Counted from the first letter of the stretch, positions 17,634 through 25,898 are shown. The stretch: DNA of 64,000 nt from Candidatus Nanopelagicales bacterium (GCA_037045355.1 JBAOHO010000010.1:1-64000), one strand, 5' to 3'. A program made the numbers and translations. The notes: generated from the sequence alone by a model not told the origin.

Positions 17634-19179
17634 ATGCTGACTGGTGTGGGTGGCTATGACTGCGACGTAGCAGTGATCGGATCCGGTTTCGGCGGCAGCG
17701 TCGCTGCGCTGCGGGCGGCCGAGGCCGGGCGTTCCGTCATCGTGTGCGAACAGGGCAACAGGGTCACCCCTGAGGACCTCCAGCGCGGCGCGGACAGTAC
17801 CCGGGCGCTGCTGTGGGAACCGGCGCTGGGCCTGAGCGGCTACTTCCGGCAGACGGTCCTGCGCCATGTGACAGTGGTCGGCGGTGTGGGTGTGGGGGGC
17901 GGCTCACTCGTCTACGCAGCGGTGCTGTTGCGCCCCGACGCCGAAGTCCTCGCTGCGCCGGGTTGGGCGGCGACCGGGATCGACTGGCACGCAGAACTCG
18001 AGCCCCACTTCGCGACCGCAGCGCAGATGTTGGGGCGGCAACGCAATCCCCACCGCGGGATCCAGGACGAATGGCTGCAGCAGGCAGCAGCCGCGATGGG
18101 TGCCGCGGACACGTACGGTGCGACGTGGCAGGGAATCGAGTTCGACGACTGTGTTCAGTGCGGGCAATGCATCACCGGCTGCCCATACGGCGCCAAAAGG
18201 TCCACCGACCTGACGTATCTGCGTCGCGCCGAGGACCTGGGCGCAACGGTGCGGACCCGCTCCCGGGTGGAGTCGCTCGTGCCCTTGGGCGAACGCGGCG
18301 ACCACGGGTGGAAAGTGGTGCTGTCCGATCCGGTCGACAGGCGTTCGATCTCCTCACTGATCACGCGTGAGGTGGTACTCGCAGCCGGGGTTCTGGGCAC
18401 GACCGGCCTGTTGCTGTCGTGCCGGGACCGGTGGGGCACGATGCCCGACCTCTCGCCGCGGCTCGGCGATCACGTGCGCACCAACTCCGAGGCGTTCGCC
18501 GCGGTGCTGCACCCTCCGGGCACCGACGTCACCCGAGGCTCCACGATCTCCAGCGACTTCTACCCGGACGAGCGAACCCACATCACCAACAACCGTTTCC
18601 CGAAGTCCTACTCGTTCATGAAGTGGTACCTCAGTCCCGCCGTCACCGGAGGTGACCAGCGCGAGCGTCGACGTGCCACGCTGGCGGCGATGCTGCGCCA
18701 TCCGCGCGAGTCGTTCGCGAACGTGTGGCCGCGCGACTGGCATCGCCGCACGACGGTGCTGACGGTGATGCAGCACGACGACAACGAGATCCGGCTCGAA
18801 CTGAGTCAAGGGACCACTCGGACGTAGAGGATCGTGGCGCCTGGCGTCCCGTACCGCTGCCGGTGTTCCGCCGATTCCGACCCACTTGCCGCAGGCGGAC
18901 GCGGCGGGGGCGGCGGTGGCGCGAGCCAGTGGGGGGCGGGCCTACACGACCGTCCTGGAGTCTCTGTTGGGGATCGGAGCGACCGCTCACATCCTGGGCG
19001 GAGCCGTGATGGCCCCGACAGCCGACACTGGCGTCGTCGATGCGGACCATCGCGTTTTCGGCTACGACAACCTGCGCATCATGGACGGCTCTGTGGTGCC
19101 GGAGAACATCGGGGTCAACCCGTCCTGGACGATCACAGCGCTCGCGGAGCGGGCTGCTGAGCGCTGGCTGGCCGGCTGA
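17634..19179 (+). CDS. GMC-family oxidoreductase, cholesterol-oxidase-like (one frame break)
   Basis: FAD-dependent oxidoreductase of ~515 codons. It has the Rossmann motif 'DVAVIGSGFGGSVAALRAAE', 'VGVGGGSLVYAAVLLRP' and the cysteine cluster 'CVQCGQCITGCPYGAK' near 18151-18198, which is seen in the cholesterol-oxidase-like GMC subgroup. 'VLAAGVLGTTGLLLSC' follows, and after the break 'TAHILGGAVMAP' and the C-terminal 'IMDGSVVPENIGVNPSWTI'. The break is a CTG/CTA (Leu) doublet at 18803-18804; without it the frame reads straight through instead of hitting TAG at 18825. Start options are ATG 17634 or GTG 17646, since the Rossmann strand begins almost at once. Likely substrate is a sterol or other hydrophobic alcohol, by family only. 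Confidence 0.8.
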
Positions 19180-20101
19180 CTCCGAACCGGGCAGGCAGGA
19201 ACGAGCGGTCCCGCCAGGGGGTGCGGCCGGACTCGGATCTCGATGCGGTGGTGAAGCGTCGCAGGTGCTCGATGGCGTCTGAGCCGGACACCGCTGCCAC
19301 GAAACCACCGGACTCCCGACGCAGGCCGGCGGCCAGGTCAGGCGGGCGGAGTGCGCGTTTCGCCGCCGCGACTGCGGCGGGGTTCCACCCGGACACGGTG
19401 TCCGCGATGCCGGCCACGACACCGGCCAGTTCGGCCGGAGCGACGACCGAGTCCACAAGCCCGAGCCCCAACGCCTCGTCGGGTGACAGGGTCTGGGCTC
19501 CCAGGATGAGCGCGCGAGCCCGCAGGGGGCCGACCGCGGCCATGAGCCGTTGGGTGCCGCCCGCGCCGGGCGGGATGCCGGCGGACAGCTCGGGAAGTCC
19601 GATGCGGTAATCACCCCGGGACATGATCCGGATGTCGCAGGCCAACGCGAGTTCGCACCCTCCACCGAGCGCGTCTCCGTCGATCGCCGCGATCACGACC
19701 TGTGGCAGTCGACCGAGCCGGTTCAACGTCCGATGGGTGTCGACCAGATCGAGCAGTCCCGCGGCGGGTGTCGCCGCGAGCAGCGAGCGGGCACCGGGGA
19801 CACGGGACAGCCCGGCGACAGCAGCCAGTCCGGCCCGCGCTGCGGCATAGGGGGTGGCCATGCCCAGTTGCTCGGTGCCCGTGAGGATGTCATCGATCAG
19901 GTAGTGGGGAACGAAGACCCCAGGCCGGGGTCCCGCGAGGACCAGAGCGCGGACGCCGGAGTCCTTGGCCAGGTGGAGGGTGAGCTCCCCCAGGTCCGCG
20001 ATCACGGCAGCGTCGAGCAGATCGGTCGGAGGGTTGTCGATCCGGGCGGTGAGCACCGGGCCGTCCGACTTGAGTCGAATGGTGTCGAGATCGGGGATCA
20101 C
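19133..20101 (-). CDS. Enoyl-CoA hydratase/isomerase (crotonase) family protein
   Basis: 322 residues from a GTG at 20101. Crotonase features are 'PVLTARIDNPPTDLLDAA', 'IAAIDGDALGGGCELALA' (oxyanion hole) near 19650 and 'YRIGLPELSAGIPPGAGGTQ' (first acidic residue) near 19570-19610. The position that aligns with the second catalytic glutamate of classical hydratases appears to be Ala in 'PLRARALILGA', so a simple hydratase role is doubtful; an isomerase, hydrolase or dehalogenase-type reaction is possible. The alanine/arginine-rich tail is longer than usual and overlaps the convergent GMC gene by 47 bases. The frame is open further upstream through an NEPDEP repeat, but no good start exists there. 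The GTG overlaps the stop of a mini-ORF (GTGA). Confidence 0.7.
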   Translation of the reverse strand: MIPDLDTIRLKSDGPVLTARIDNPPTDLLDAAVIADLGELTLHLAKDSGVRALVLAGPRPGVFVPHYLIDDILTGTEQLGMATPYAAARAGLAAVAGLSRVPGARSLLAATPAAGLLDLVDTHRTLNRLGRLPQVVIAAIDGDALGGGCELALACDIRIMSRGDYRIGLPELSAGIPPGAGGTQRLMAAVGPLRARALILGAQTLSPDEALGLGLVDSVVAPAELAGVVAGIADTVSGWNPAAVAAAKRALRPPDLAAGLRRESGGFVAAVSGSDAIEHLRRFTTASRSESGRTPWRDRSFLPARFGVSRPASAQQPAPRAL

Positions 20102-20163
20102 GGGTGTGCCTGCACCCTCAGGTTCATCAGGTTCATTTGGCTCATCAGGTTCATCAGGTTCAT
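20098..20163 (-). CDS. Possible 21-codon mini-ORF of Met-Asn-Leu repeats between treT and the crotonase
   Basis: The ATG at 20163 overlaps the upstream treT stop (ATGA) and reads MNLMNLMSQMNLMNLRVQAHP. It ends in a TGA at 20100-20098 that overlaps the GTG start of the crotonase gene (GTGA). The peptide comes from a 9-base tandem repeat, so it could be chance. The double overlap suggests a translational bridge that carries ribosomes from treT to the crotonase gene. There is no homology evidence. Confidence 0.3.
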   Translation of the reverse strand: MNLMNLMSQMNLMNLRVQAHP

Positions 20164-20167
20164 TTGG
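20118..20167. repeat. 9-bp tandem repeat (TCAGGTTCA) in the treT-crotonase junction
   Basis: TCAGGTTCA occurs twice at 20118-20135 and twice at 20145-20162, each pair followed by a TTTGG-containing unit. On the minus strand it places several in-frame TGA codons directly behind treT and an NEPDEP repeat in the crotonase frame. Confidence 0.7.
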
Positions 20168-21602
20168 ACCGGGACTGCAAATGGCTGATGGCCGACAGGA
20201 CGGCGTCGTCCCACATGTCCAGGCTGGTGTCGGGGAGGAACACGTCGATGGCACGCTGCCGGGCTGCTCTGCCGATCCGCTGTGCGGTCACCGGGTCACC
20301 CAACAGTCCGACGATGGCGTGCCCGAACCCTTGCAGGTCGCGGGGATCCGCGATGAGGATGCCCGACACCTGGTCGTCGATCTGGTCGGCGATACCACCG
20401 ACCGCCGATGCCACCACTGGCGTGCCCTTGAACATCGCCTCGGTGACCGTGAGTCCGAAGCCTTCGGCCAGGCTCTTCTGGGTCACGACCGCCGCGTGGC
20501 GCTGCAGAGCGTTGACCAGGGCGCCGTTCTCCTCGGGGTCGTCCATCGGCAGACTGACCAGATGGACCCGAGACCGCACGTCATCGGGCAGGGTGCGCCA
20601 CTGCGCGATGATGGCGTCCAGCACCGACTGCCCCTCGGGATCATCGGAGACCGAGGCCGTGGAGGGTCCGACCAGCATGAGGTGCGCCACGGTGTCGGCC
20701 GCGACGTGGTCGACGAATCCCCGCATCACACCTGCCATGTCCTTCAGCGGGTCCCACCGCGACACCTGCACCACCAACGGCGTGTCCGGCGTCGGCGGTT
20801 CCCCCGAGCGCACAATCTCCGCCTGCATGCGAAACGGCGCACTGGTGCCGTCGCCCCGGACGAATGACGCCGATCCGAACCCCGGCCCCTGGATGATGCC
20901 GGACCCGGACAACGCCCCCAGGACGGTCTCCGAACTGAGTTCCTGGTTCTTGGGCGCCAGCGGATCGATGGACGGCTTGATGATCCGCAACAGGTCGGGA
21001 GCCACCCACTCAGGGGCATAACTGGGGCGCGTGAAGACGTACTCACCGACATTGCCGTACAGGAACTCGCGCAGGAACTCCCATGCCTCGTCGGTGAACA
21101 GGTTGTCGAAATCAACACCGACGTGGCAGCGCCAGACGACCGGGACTCCGCGAGCCGCGAGGATGGCGGCCATGGGCGCCGGCTGGGGGTCGTGCAGGAT
21201 CACCACGTCGCCCGGGGTGATGTTGTCGAGGAGCACGTCGACGTTGGCATCGGTGACCCGGCGCATCACGGCCTGCTCGTCCGGGCCGAGATGACCGGCG
21301 TCGCCCTCGTTGCCGTGCAACCTGTGATGCAGCCGCTTGGTGACAGCGAAGAACTCGGGGTCTCCTTCGAGAACGAACCAGCGGGTCGGGACTCCGACAC
21401 CCAAGGTCAAAGGCAACAGCACATGCAGCATCTCCGCGACTCCGCCACCCGCGGCGGTGGAGTTGACGTTGATGATCTGGTTGCCGTTGAGTTTCTCCTT
21501 CATCCGCGGAACGACATCGTCGCGCAGCCGATTGATCCGATCCTGGGGAACGACGACCGACAGATCCTCGATGCGGCGCGGTGACAGCTTGACCTCGAAC
21601 AT
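20160..21602 (-). CDS. treT: GT4 glycosyltransferase, trehalose synthase TreT type
   Basis: 480 residues. Start ATG 21602 has AGGAG 7 bases upstream. TreT-type enzymes join NDP-glucose and glucose to make trehalose reversibly. Matching blocks are 'NVNSTAAGGGVAEMLHVLLP' near residue 45, 'RWFVLEGDPEFFAVTKRLHH', 'GDVVILHDPQPAPMAAILA', 'VVWRCHVGVDFDN' and 'TRPSYAPEWVAPDLLRIIKP' with 'SIDPLAPKNQEL'. The GT-B C-domain carries 'VVQVSRWDPLKDMAGVMRGF' and the donor-site 'SLAEGFGLTVTEAMFKGTPV' with E-x7-E. It could also belong to a related glycosyltransferase clade. Other trehalose genes (otsA, treS) are not in the window. Confidence 0.75.
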   Translation of the reverse strand: MFEVKLSPRRIEDLSVVVPQDRINRLRDDVVPRMKEKLNGNQIINVNSTAAGGGVAEMLHVLLPLTLGVGVPTRWFVLEGDPEFFAVTKRLHHRLHGNEGDAGHLGPDEQAVMRRVTDANVDVLLDNITPGDVVILHDPQPAPMAAILAARGVPVVWRCHVGVDFDNLFTDEAWEFLREFLYGNVGEYVFTRPSYAPEWVAPDLLRIIKPSIDPLAPKNQELSSETVLGALSGSGIIQGPGFGSASFVRGDGTSAPFRMQAEIVRSGEPPTPDTPLVVQVSRWDPLKDMAGVMRGFVDHVAADTVAHLMLVGPSTASVSDDPEGQSVLDAIIAQWRTLPDDVRSRVHLVSLPMDDPEENGALVNALQRHAAVVTQKSLAEGFGLTVTEAMFKGTPVVASAVGGIADQIDDQVSGILIADPRDLQGFGHAIVGLLGDPVTAQRIGRAARQRAIDVFLPDTSLDMWDDAVLSAISHLQSRSK

Positions 21603-21759
21603 GGTCACACTCCTGTGTGGGTGCACTCCCGTTTGTTACGCAGGGCCATCGAACCAGAAAGTCCGCCCTGACGCCGGGACAACAACGCCGGGACAACAGG
21701 CGTGTCCCTGACAACACGCGTGTGGCACTGCCATGATCGCCCCCGACGGGAGGTGCTCC

Positions 21760-23445
21760 GTGATCGTCGTGATCAGCGAGGCCACCATTGGCGACGGCGT
21801 ACTGCTCGACATGAAGTTCGTCGACTACGCGCTCCTGTTCACGTACTTCGCGTTCGTGCTCGGCATCGGCTGGATGGTGAAACGGTCGATCAAGTCCAGT
21901 GAGGACTTCTTCCAGGCCGGCCGGTCCATCCCGGCCTGGATCGCGGGTCTGGCCTTCATCAGCGCCAACCTCGGAGCCATCGAGATCCTCGGGTTCGCCG
22001 CGAACGGGGCTCAATATGGCTGGGCCAGCGTGCACTACTACTGGATCGGGGCCATCCCGGCGATGGTGTTCCTCGGCGTCGTGATGATGCCCTTCTACTA
22101 CGGATCGAAGATCAAGAGCGTTCCCGAATACCTGCGCCGCCGCTACAACAACCCCACCCACCTGGTGAACGCTTCGTCGTTCGCTCTGTCCGCAGTACTG
22201 ATCGCGGGCGTGAACCTGTACTCGTTGGCCATCGTCCTGCGGGCCCTACTCGGCTGGAACCTGCCCTTGGCCATCTGCGTGTCCGCCCTGCTGGTCCTGG
22301 TCTACATCCTCGTCGGCGGGCTCACCGGAGCGATCTACAACGAGGTCCTGCAGTTCTTCGTGATCATCGCGGGGATGATCCCGCTCACGATCGTCGCCAT
22401 CGCGGCGGTGGGAGGGCCGGCCGAGGTGGTCCACCGCCTGTCGGACTATCCGGAGTACTGGTACCAACCCTGGTCGGGAACCTCGATCGACGGAGGTTCG
22501 GAACCCAACCCCATCGGCGACTGGGTGGGCATCATCCTCGGCCAGGCGTTCGTCTTGTCGTTCGGATACTGGACCACCAACTTCGCCGAGGTCCAACGGG
22601 CCATGTCGGCCCGGAACCTGAACAGCGCGCGCCGAGCACCCATCATCGGAGCGTTCCCCAAGATCTTCATCCCCTTCATCGTGATCCTCCCGGGTCTGCT
22701 GGCAGCGATGTTGATACCGGAACTGGGCAGCGACACCGACCCCAGCCTCACCTACACCAACGCGATCCCCTTGCTGATGGGCGATCTGCTGCCCTCCGGG
22801 GTCCTGGGGGTTGCGGTGACGGGACTGGTCGCCGCATTCATGGCGGGCATGGCGGCCAATGTGAGCAGTTTCAACACCGTGATGACCTACGACATCTGGA
22901 AGGCGTACATCATCAAGGAACGGCAGGACCACTACTACCTGCGCTTGGGCCGGATCTTGACGGTCATCGGTGTCGTGGCCGGTATCGGTACCGCTTTCAT
23001 CGCCGCCGGATACAACAACATCAACGAATACCTGCAGACGTTGTTCTCGTTCTTCCAGGCGCCCGTGTTCATCACGTTCATCCTCGGGATGTTCTGGAAA
23101 CGCACGACACCATGGGGAGGCTTCTACGGCCTGATCGCCGGGATTCTCGGTGCCGGCGGTGTGTGGGCATACGCCGCACTCAACCCGGAGTACTTCCGTT
23201 CCCCGTTCCAACAGGCGATGTGGATGGGCATCGTCGCCGGTGCAGTTGACCTCGTCGTCACGGTCGCGGTCTCACGACGCACCCAACCGCTGCCGGACCA
23301 CGCGCTCGTGGGCCTGGTCAAGGGCATGGAAGTCCGCGACGAATCCGACACCACGGCTGTGACGTGGATCCGGTCCCCAGCAGTGCTCGGCACCGCGGCC
23401 ATTGTGCTGGCCCTGGCCATGTATCTCATGTTTGTGTTTGTCTGA
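21760..23445 (+). CDS. Sodium:solute symporter (SSS) family transporter
   Basis: 561 residues from GTG 21760, chosen because GGGAGG lies 6-7 bases upstream; ATG 21811 is an alternative. LeuT-fold SSS features: 'YALLFTYFAFVLGIGWMV', 'SSEDFFQAGRSIPAWIAGLA' with 'FISANLGAIEILGFAANGAQ' (TM1 region), 'KSVPEYLRRRYN', 'YILVGGLTGAIYNEVLQFF' and 'GLVAAFMAGMAANVSSFNTV' (sodium-site TM with Ser-Ser). 'FITFILGMFWKRTTPWGGFY' and a C-terminal helix ending 'LMFVFV' complete the set, ~13-14 helices. The group resembles sugar/inositol (SGLT-like) symporters; the substrate is not fixed. It is divergent from treT, so a carbohydrate or osmolyte link is plausible. Confidence 0.85.
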   Translation: MIVVISEATIGDGVLLDMKFVDYALLFTYFAFVLGIGWMVKRSIKSSEDFFQAGRSIPAWIAGLAFISANLGAIEILGFAANGAQYGWASVHYYWIGAIPAMVFLGVVMMPFYYGSKIKSVPEYLRRRYNNPTHLVNASSFALSAVLIAGVNLYSLAIVLRALLGWNLPLAICVSALLVLVYILVGGLTGAIYNEVLQFFVIIAGMIPLTIVAIAAVGGPAEVVHRLSDYPEYWYQPWSGTSIDGGSEPNPIGDWVGIILGQAFVLSFGYWTTNFAEVQRAMSARNLNSARRAPIIGAFPKIFIPFIVILPGLLAAMLIPELGSDTDPSLTYTNAIPLLMGDLLPSGVLGVAVTGLVAAFMAGMAANVSSFNTVMTYDIWKAYIIKERQDHYYLRLGRILTVIGVVAGIGTAFIAAGYNNINEYLQTLFSFFQAPVFITFILGMFWKRTTPWGGFYGLIAGILGAGGVWAYAALNPEYFRSPFQQAMWMGIVAGAVDLVVTVAVSRRTQPLPDHALVGLVKGMEVRDESDTTAVTWIRSPAVLGTAAIVLALAMYLMFVFV

Positions 23446-23461
23446 GTTTGTGTTTGTCTGA
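23430..23461. repeat. Perfect 16-bp tandem duplication across a stop codon
   Basis: GTTTGTGTTTGTCTGA at 23430-23445 is repeated exactly at 23446-23461. The first copy encodes the last residues and stop of the symporter; the second copy is untranslated spacer. Confidence 0.85.
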
Positions 23462-23488
23462 GCCGGAAGAGACAGGAAACCGAGCAGA

Positions 23489-23767
23489 GTGGAGCCCGAA
23501 GTGAGACAGGAGATCCCTCGCCGCGCGCGGCTGCTGGACCTGCGGTTCGTCATCGCCACCATGTTCGCGATCTTCGGAGTCCTGGTCACGGCGAGCGGTT
23601 TCACCGCCAGCAACGAGGAGATCGAGCAGGCTGCTGGGATCAACATCAGCTTGTGGACCGGCATCGGACTGCTCGCGCTGTCCGCGGGGTTCACAGTCTG
23701 GGTGTTGCGCGTTCCACCGGACCTCCCCCAACCGCATGCGGGCGCCACCGAGAACGGCACTTCCTGA
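23489..23767 (+). CDS. Small two-helix membrane protein, probable symporter partner
   Basis: 92 residues beginning 'MEPEVRQEIPRRARLLDLRF' (GTG start). Two membrane segments are 'VIATMFAIFGVLVTASGF' and 'LWTGIGLLALSAGFTVWVL', joined by 'TASNEEIEQAAGINIS'. It lies 43 bases after the symporter on the same strand. Small two-TM proteins of this kind commonly follow SSS genes in actinobacteria (from memory), which suggests an accessory subunit. It belongs to no domain I can name. Confidence 0.65.
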   Translation: MEPEVRQEIPRRARLLDLRFVIATMFAIFGVLVTASGFTASNEEIEQAAGINISLWTGIGLLALSAGFTVWVLRVPPDLPQPHAGATENGTS

Positions 23768-23783
23768 ACTCTAAACTGGTCGT

Positions 23784-25415
23784 GTGACGACGCTGTTGTA
23801 TCTGCACGGCGTCGGTGACGACGGGACCAGGCGTGACTGGTGGGAACGTCTCACGCTCAGCGCCGGGGCGCCGTTGAACGGGGTTTCGGTGGTTGCCCCC
23901 GACTACGGGGACTTGTTGACGAGCACCGGACCGATTGCCTGGACACCCGAACCACCGACGACCCGACTTGCCGTCACGCCGCTCGACCGCCGCCGCTACC
24001 GCGCCGAGCAGGCCGACCTGCACCAAGTTCTCGTGAGTCGCGGATCGAACTCGATGTGGCCTCATCGCCGCCGTGGTTTCGCCCGAGTGCCGGGGATGAT
24101 CGATGCCATCGGCGAGCGGGTGGTGATCGGCATGCTGTATGGCGAGGTGGGCCGATACGTCGATGACGAGTTGCGCCGACGGGCGATCTTGAACCGGGTG
24201 CTGCGCCTGGTGCCTGCGGGACCTGTTGTCATCATCGGCCACAGTCTGGGTGCGCTGGTGGCACTGGAGTTGATCCGGCATCTGCCACCCGACACGGATG
24301 TCCCGCTACTGGTCACAGCTGCGTCGGCTCTGGCCCGCCGCAAGCTACCTGCCAACCTCAACGACCTGAACTCCCAGTTTCCCTACGACCGCGTCGACGG
24401 CTGGGTGAATGTCTTCAACCCCGCCGATCCGGTGACCCGTGGGCTTCCCATCGGACTTCGGTTCCCCCAGGCGATCGACGTCAGCGTCGGCGGCGGTTTC
24501 GCCAATCACGATCTCGCGACGTGCCTGGCAGATGAGGGCGTGGCCCGCGTGATCGCGCAGGCGCTGTACCCGCGCCCCACCCCCGCCCACGAGCCGACTG
24601 GAGATCTCGAGTTGGCCTCCGCACTGAACCTGGCCACTCTGCAGTTCACCTGGCACATGGAGCAGATCCTGGCGACGGACCCTGCCACGACGGCCCCCGA
24701 GCTGACTCGGTTCGCCATGGCCCGCAGGGTCATCGGGGAACGGTCGGCACTCGTGGGTGACCCCGAACACCACGACTGGGATCGAGACCACGCCCATCAA
24801 CTGCGGCATGCGATCGGCGAAGTGGACCTGCCCGCGGTTCTGGTGCACTTGGTCGGGGTCGATCCACTCGACCGCGTGTCCGTGACCGTCCGGCCCGAGG
24901 TCGGGGACGAGGCCCGCCGCAGGGTCCTCGCCGACCTGGGGGTGCCGCCTTCGTGGATGGAGGTGGCCCGGCGCAGTCGTCTGGAAGCGGCCACCGCGTT
25001 CCGACCGCTGCGGCGGCGCGGCAAGGCTCCCGATCCCGAATCGGCACCGGACGACGAAGACATCGCGGCCACCATCACCCTCGCACTGCACCAAAGCCTG
25101 CTGCCGTTGGCAGTGAGCGAAGTCCCGCCCTCGGCGCGGTTCCCGGGTGGGGTCGGAGATATCCGCCCCGCGTGCGTCGAACTGCTGGCCCGCGCGCTGA
25201 CCGCGCACCGCCTGGGTACGCCGGCGGCAGGCACGCGGGAGAGGACGGTGCTCTCGCGACTCATGGTGGTCCTCGGAGAACACCGGGTCCGGATCGCGGC
25301 ATCGGTCGGCGGCCATGACCGACTACGCGCTGAGCTTGGTCGGCGTGCCGCGGTGGTGGCGGAGAGCCTGTCCTGGTTGGCGCGTCAGGGTGTGGGGCTC
25401 GAGCCCACCCGCTGA
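23784..25415 (+). CDS. Large alpha/beta hydrolase (543 residues), function unknown
   Basis: The N-terminal ~290 residues form an alpha/beta hydrolase: 'LLYLHGVGDDGTRRDWW' (oxyanion strand), nucleophile elbow 'VIIGHSLGALVALEL' with Ser near residue 154, acid candidate in 'NVFNPADPVTRG' near 215 and His candidate in 'GGFANHDLATCL' near 240. The C-terminal ~250 residues are helical, Arg/Ala-rich and include 'DDEDIAATITLALHQSLLPL'; I do not recognise them. The start GTG or ATG at 23784 follows the small membrane protein by 16 bases. The esterase or lipase substrate is unknown. Confidence 0.65.
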   Translation: MTTLLYLHGVGDDGTRRDWWERLTLSAGAPLNGVSVVAPDYGDLLTSTGPIAWTPEPPTTRLAVTPLDRRRYRAEQADLHQVLVSRGSNSMWPHRRRGFARVPGMIDAIGERVVIGMLYGEVGRYVDDELRRRAILNRVLRLVPAGPVVIIGHSLGALVALELIRHLPPDTDVPLLVTAASALARRKLPANLNDLNSQFPYDRVDGWVNVFNPADPVTRGLPIGLRFPQAIDVSVGGGFANHDLATCLADEGVARVIAQALYPRPTPAHEPTGDLELASALNLATLQFTWHMEQILATDPATTAPELTRFAMARRVIGERSALVGDPEHHDWDRDHAHQLRHAIGEVDLPAVLVHLVGVDPLDRVSVTVRPEVGDEARRRVLADLGVPPSWMEVARRSRLEAATAFRPLRRRGKAPDPESAPDDEDIAATITLALHQSLLPLAVSEVPPSARFPGGVGDIRPACVELLARALTAHRLGTPAAGTRERTVLSRLMVVLGEHRVRIAASVGGHDRLRAELGRRAAVVAESLSWLARQGVGLEPTR

Positions 25416-25419
25416 TCAC

Positions 25420-25480
25420 ATTTCAGCGACACGCCCTGGCGTGATCACGGCACCTGACGCATCGCGGGTGACACTGAAAT
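25420..25480. promoter_or_regulatory. Palindrome cluster in a 105-bp spacer
   Basis: CGTGATCACG (25440-25449) is a perfect 10-bp palindrome. It is flanked by ATTTCAG (25420-25426) and its reverse complement CTGAAAT (25474-25480). The spacer follows the large hydrolase and precedes the small DUF2510 gene. It could be an operator for the latter or a weak terminator; there is no T-tract. Confidence 0.35.
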
Positions 25481-25520
25481 CACGATGAGACACAGACAAA
25501 TCAGCGACGCAGGAGCAGCA

Positions 25521-25880
25521 GTGACAAAGGAAGCCAAGGGCAGCAAGACCCGGATGAGCCCCCTCCAAGCCGGGATCGCCTGGGGCGTCCCCGGTGGTGT
25601 CATCGTCGCTGTCGTCGCTGCCCTCAGCGGGGTGTACCGGGTCGGTGTGATGGCCGCCCTGATGGACGTGGTTCTGGCCTTCGTCGTGGGCGCCGCCCTC
25701 GTCGGTGCGATCGCCGCGTTCGTCCAGTGGCGCCGCGTCGTGAGTGCTTTGGGCGATGTCGCGCCCCCTGGGTGGTACGACTCGCCGGACAATGACGGCA
25801 ACCAGTGGTTCTGGTCCGGTACCAAGTGGACCGACCGGACCCGCCCCGCGCCCCCGCGCACGCAGACGCGACGCTTCTGA
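25521..25880 (+). CDS. Small DUF2510-like membrane protein
   Basis: 119 residues from GTG 25521, with AGGAG 6 bases upstream; an ATG at 25485 in the same frame is weaker. Two helices are 'AGIAWGVPGGVIVAVVAALS' and 'VVLAFVVGAALVGAIAAFV'. The C-terminal Trp-rich motif 'APPGWYDSPDNDGNQWFW' with 'SGTKWTDRTRP' is the DUF2510 pattern found at membrane ends of many actinobacterial proteins. Function unknown. It converges on the hydrolase at 25899 with an 18-base gap. Confidence 0.7.
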   Translation: MTKEAKGSKTRMSPLQAGIAWGVPGGVIVAVVAALSGVYRVGVMAALMDVVLAFVVGAALVGAIAAFVQWRRVVSALGDVAPPGWYDSPDNDGNQWFWSGTKWTDRTRPAPPRTQTRRF

Positions 25881-25898
25881 CCTGTCGGCGGGAGTTGA

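Noticed and set aside
20118..20167. CRISPR-like repeat
   Set aside because: The units are only 9 bases, contiguous and without spacers; it is a simple tandem repeat.
20107..20254. N-terminal NEPDEP-repeat extension of the crotonase protein
   Set aside because: The frame is open, but the only upstream starts lie inside treT in a non-native frame. The repeat sits in the intergenic gap, and GTG 20101 gives a normal family start.
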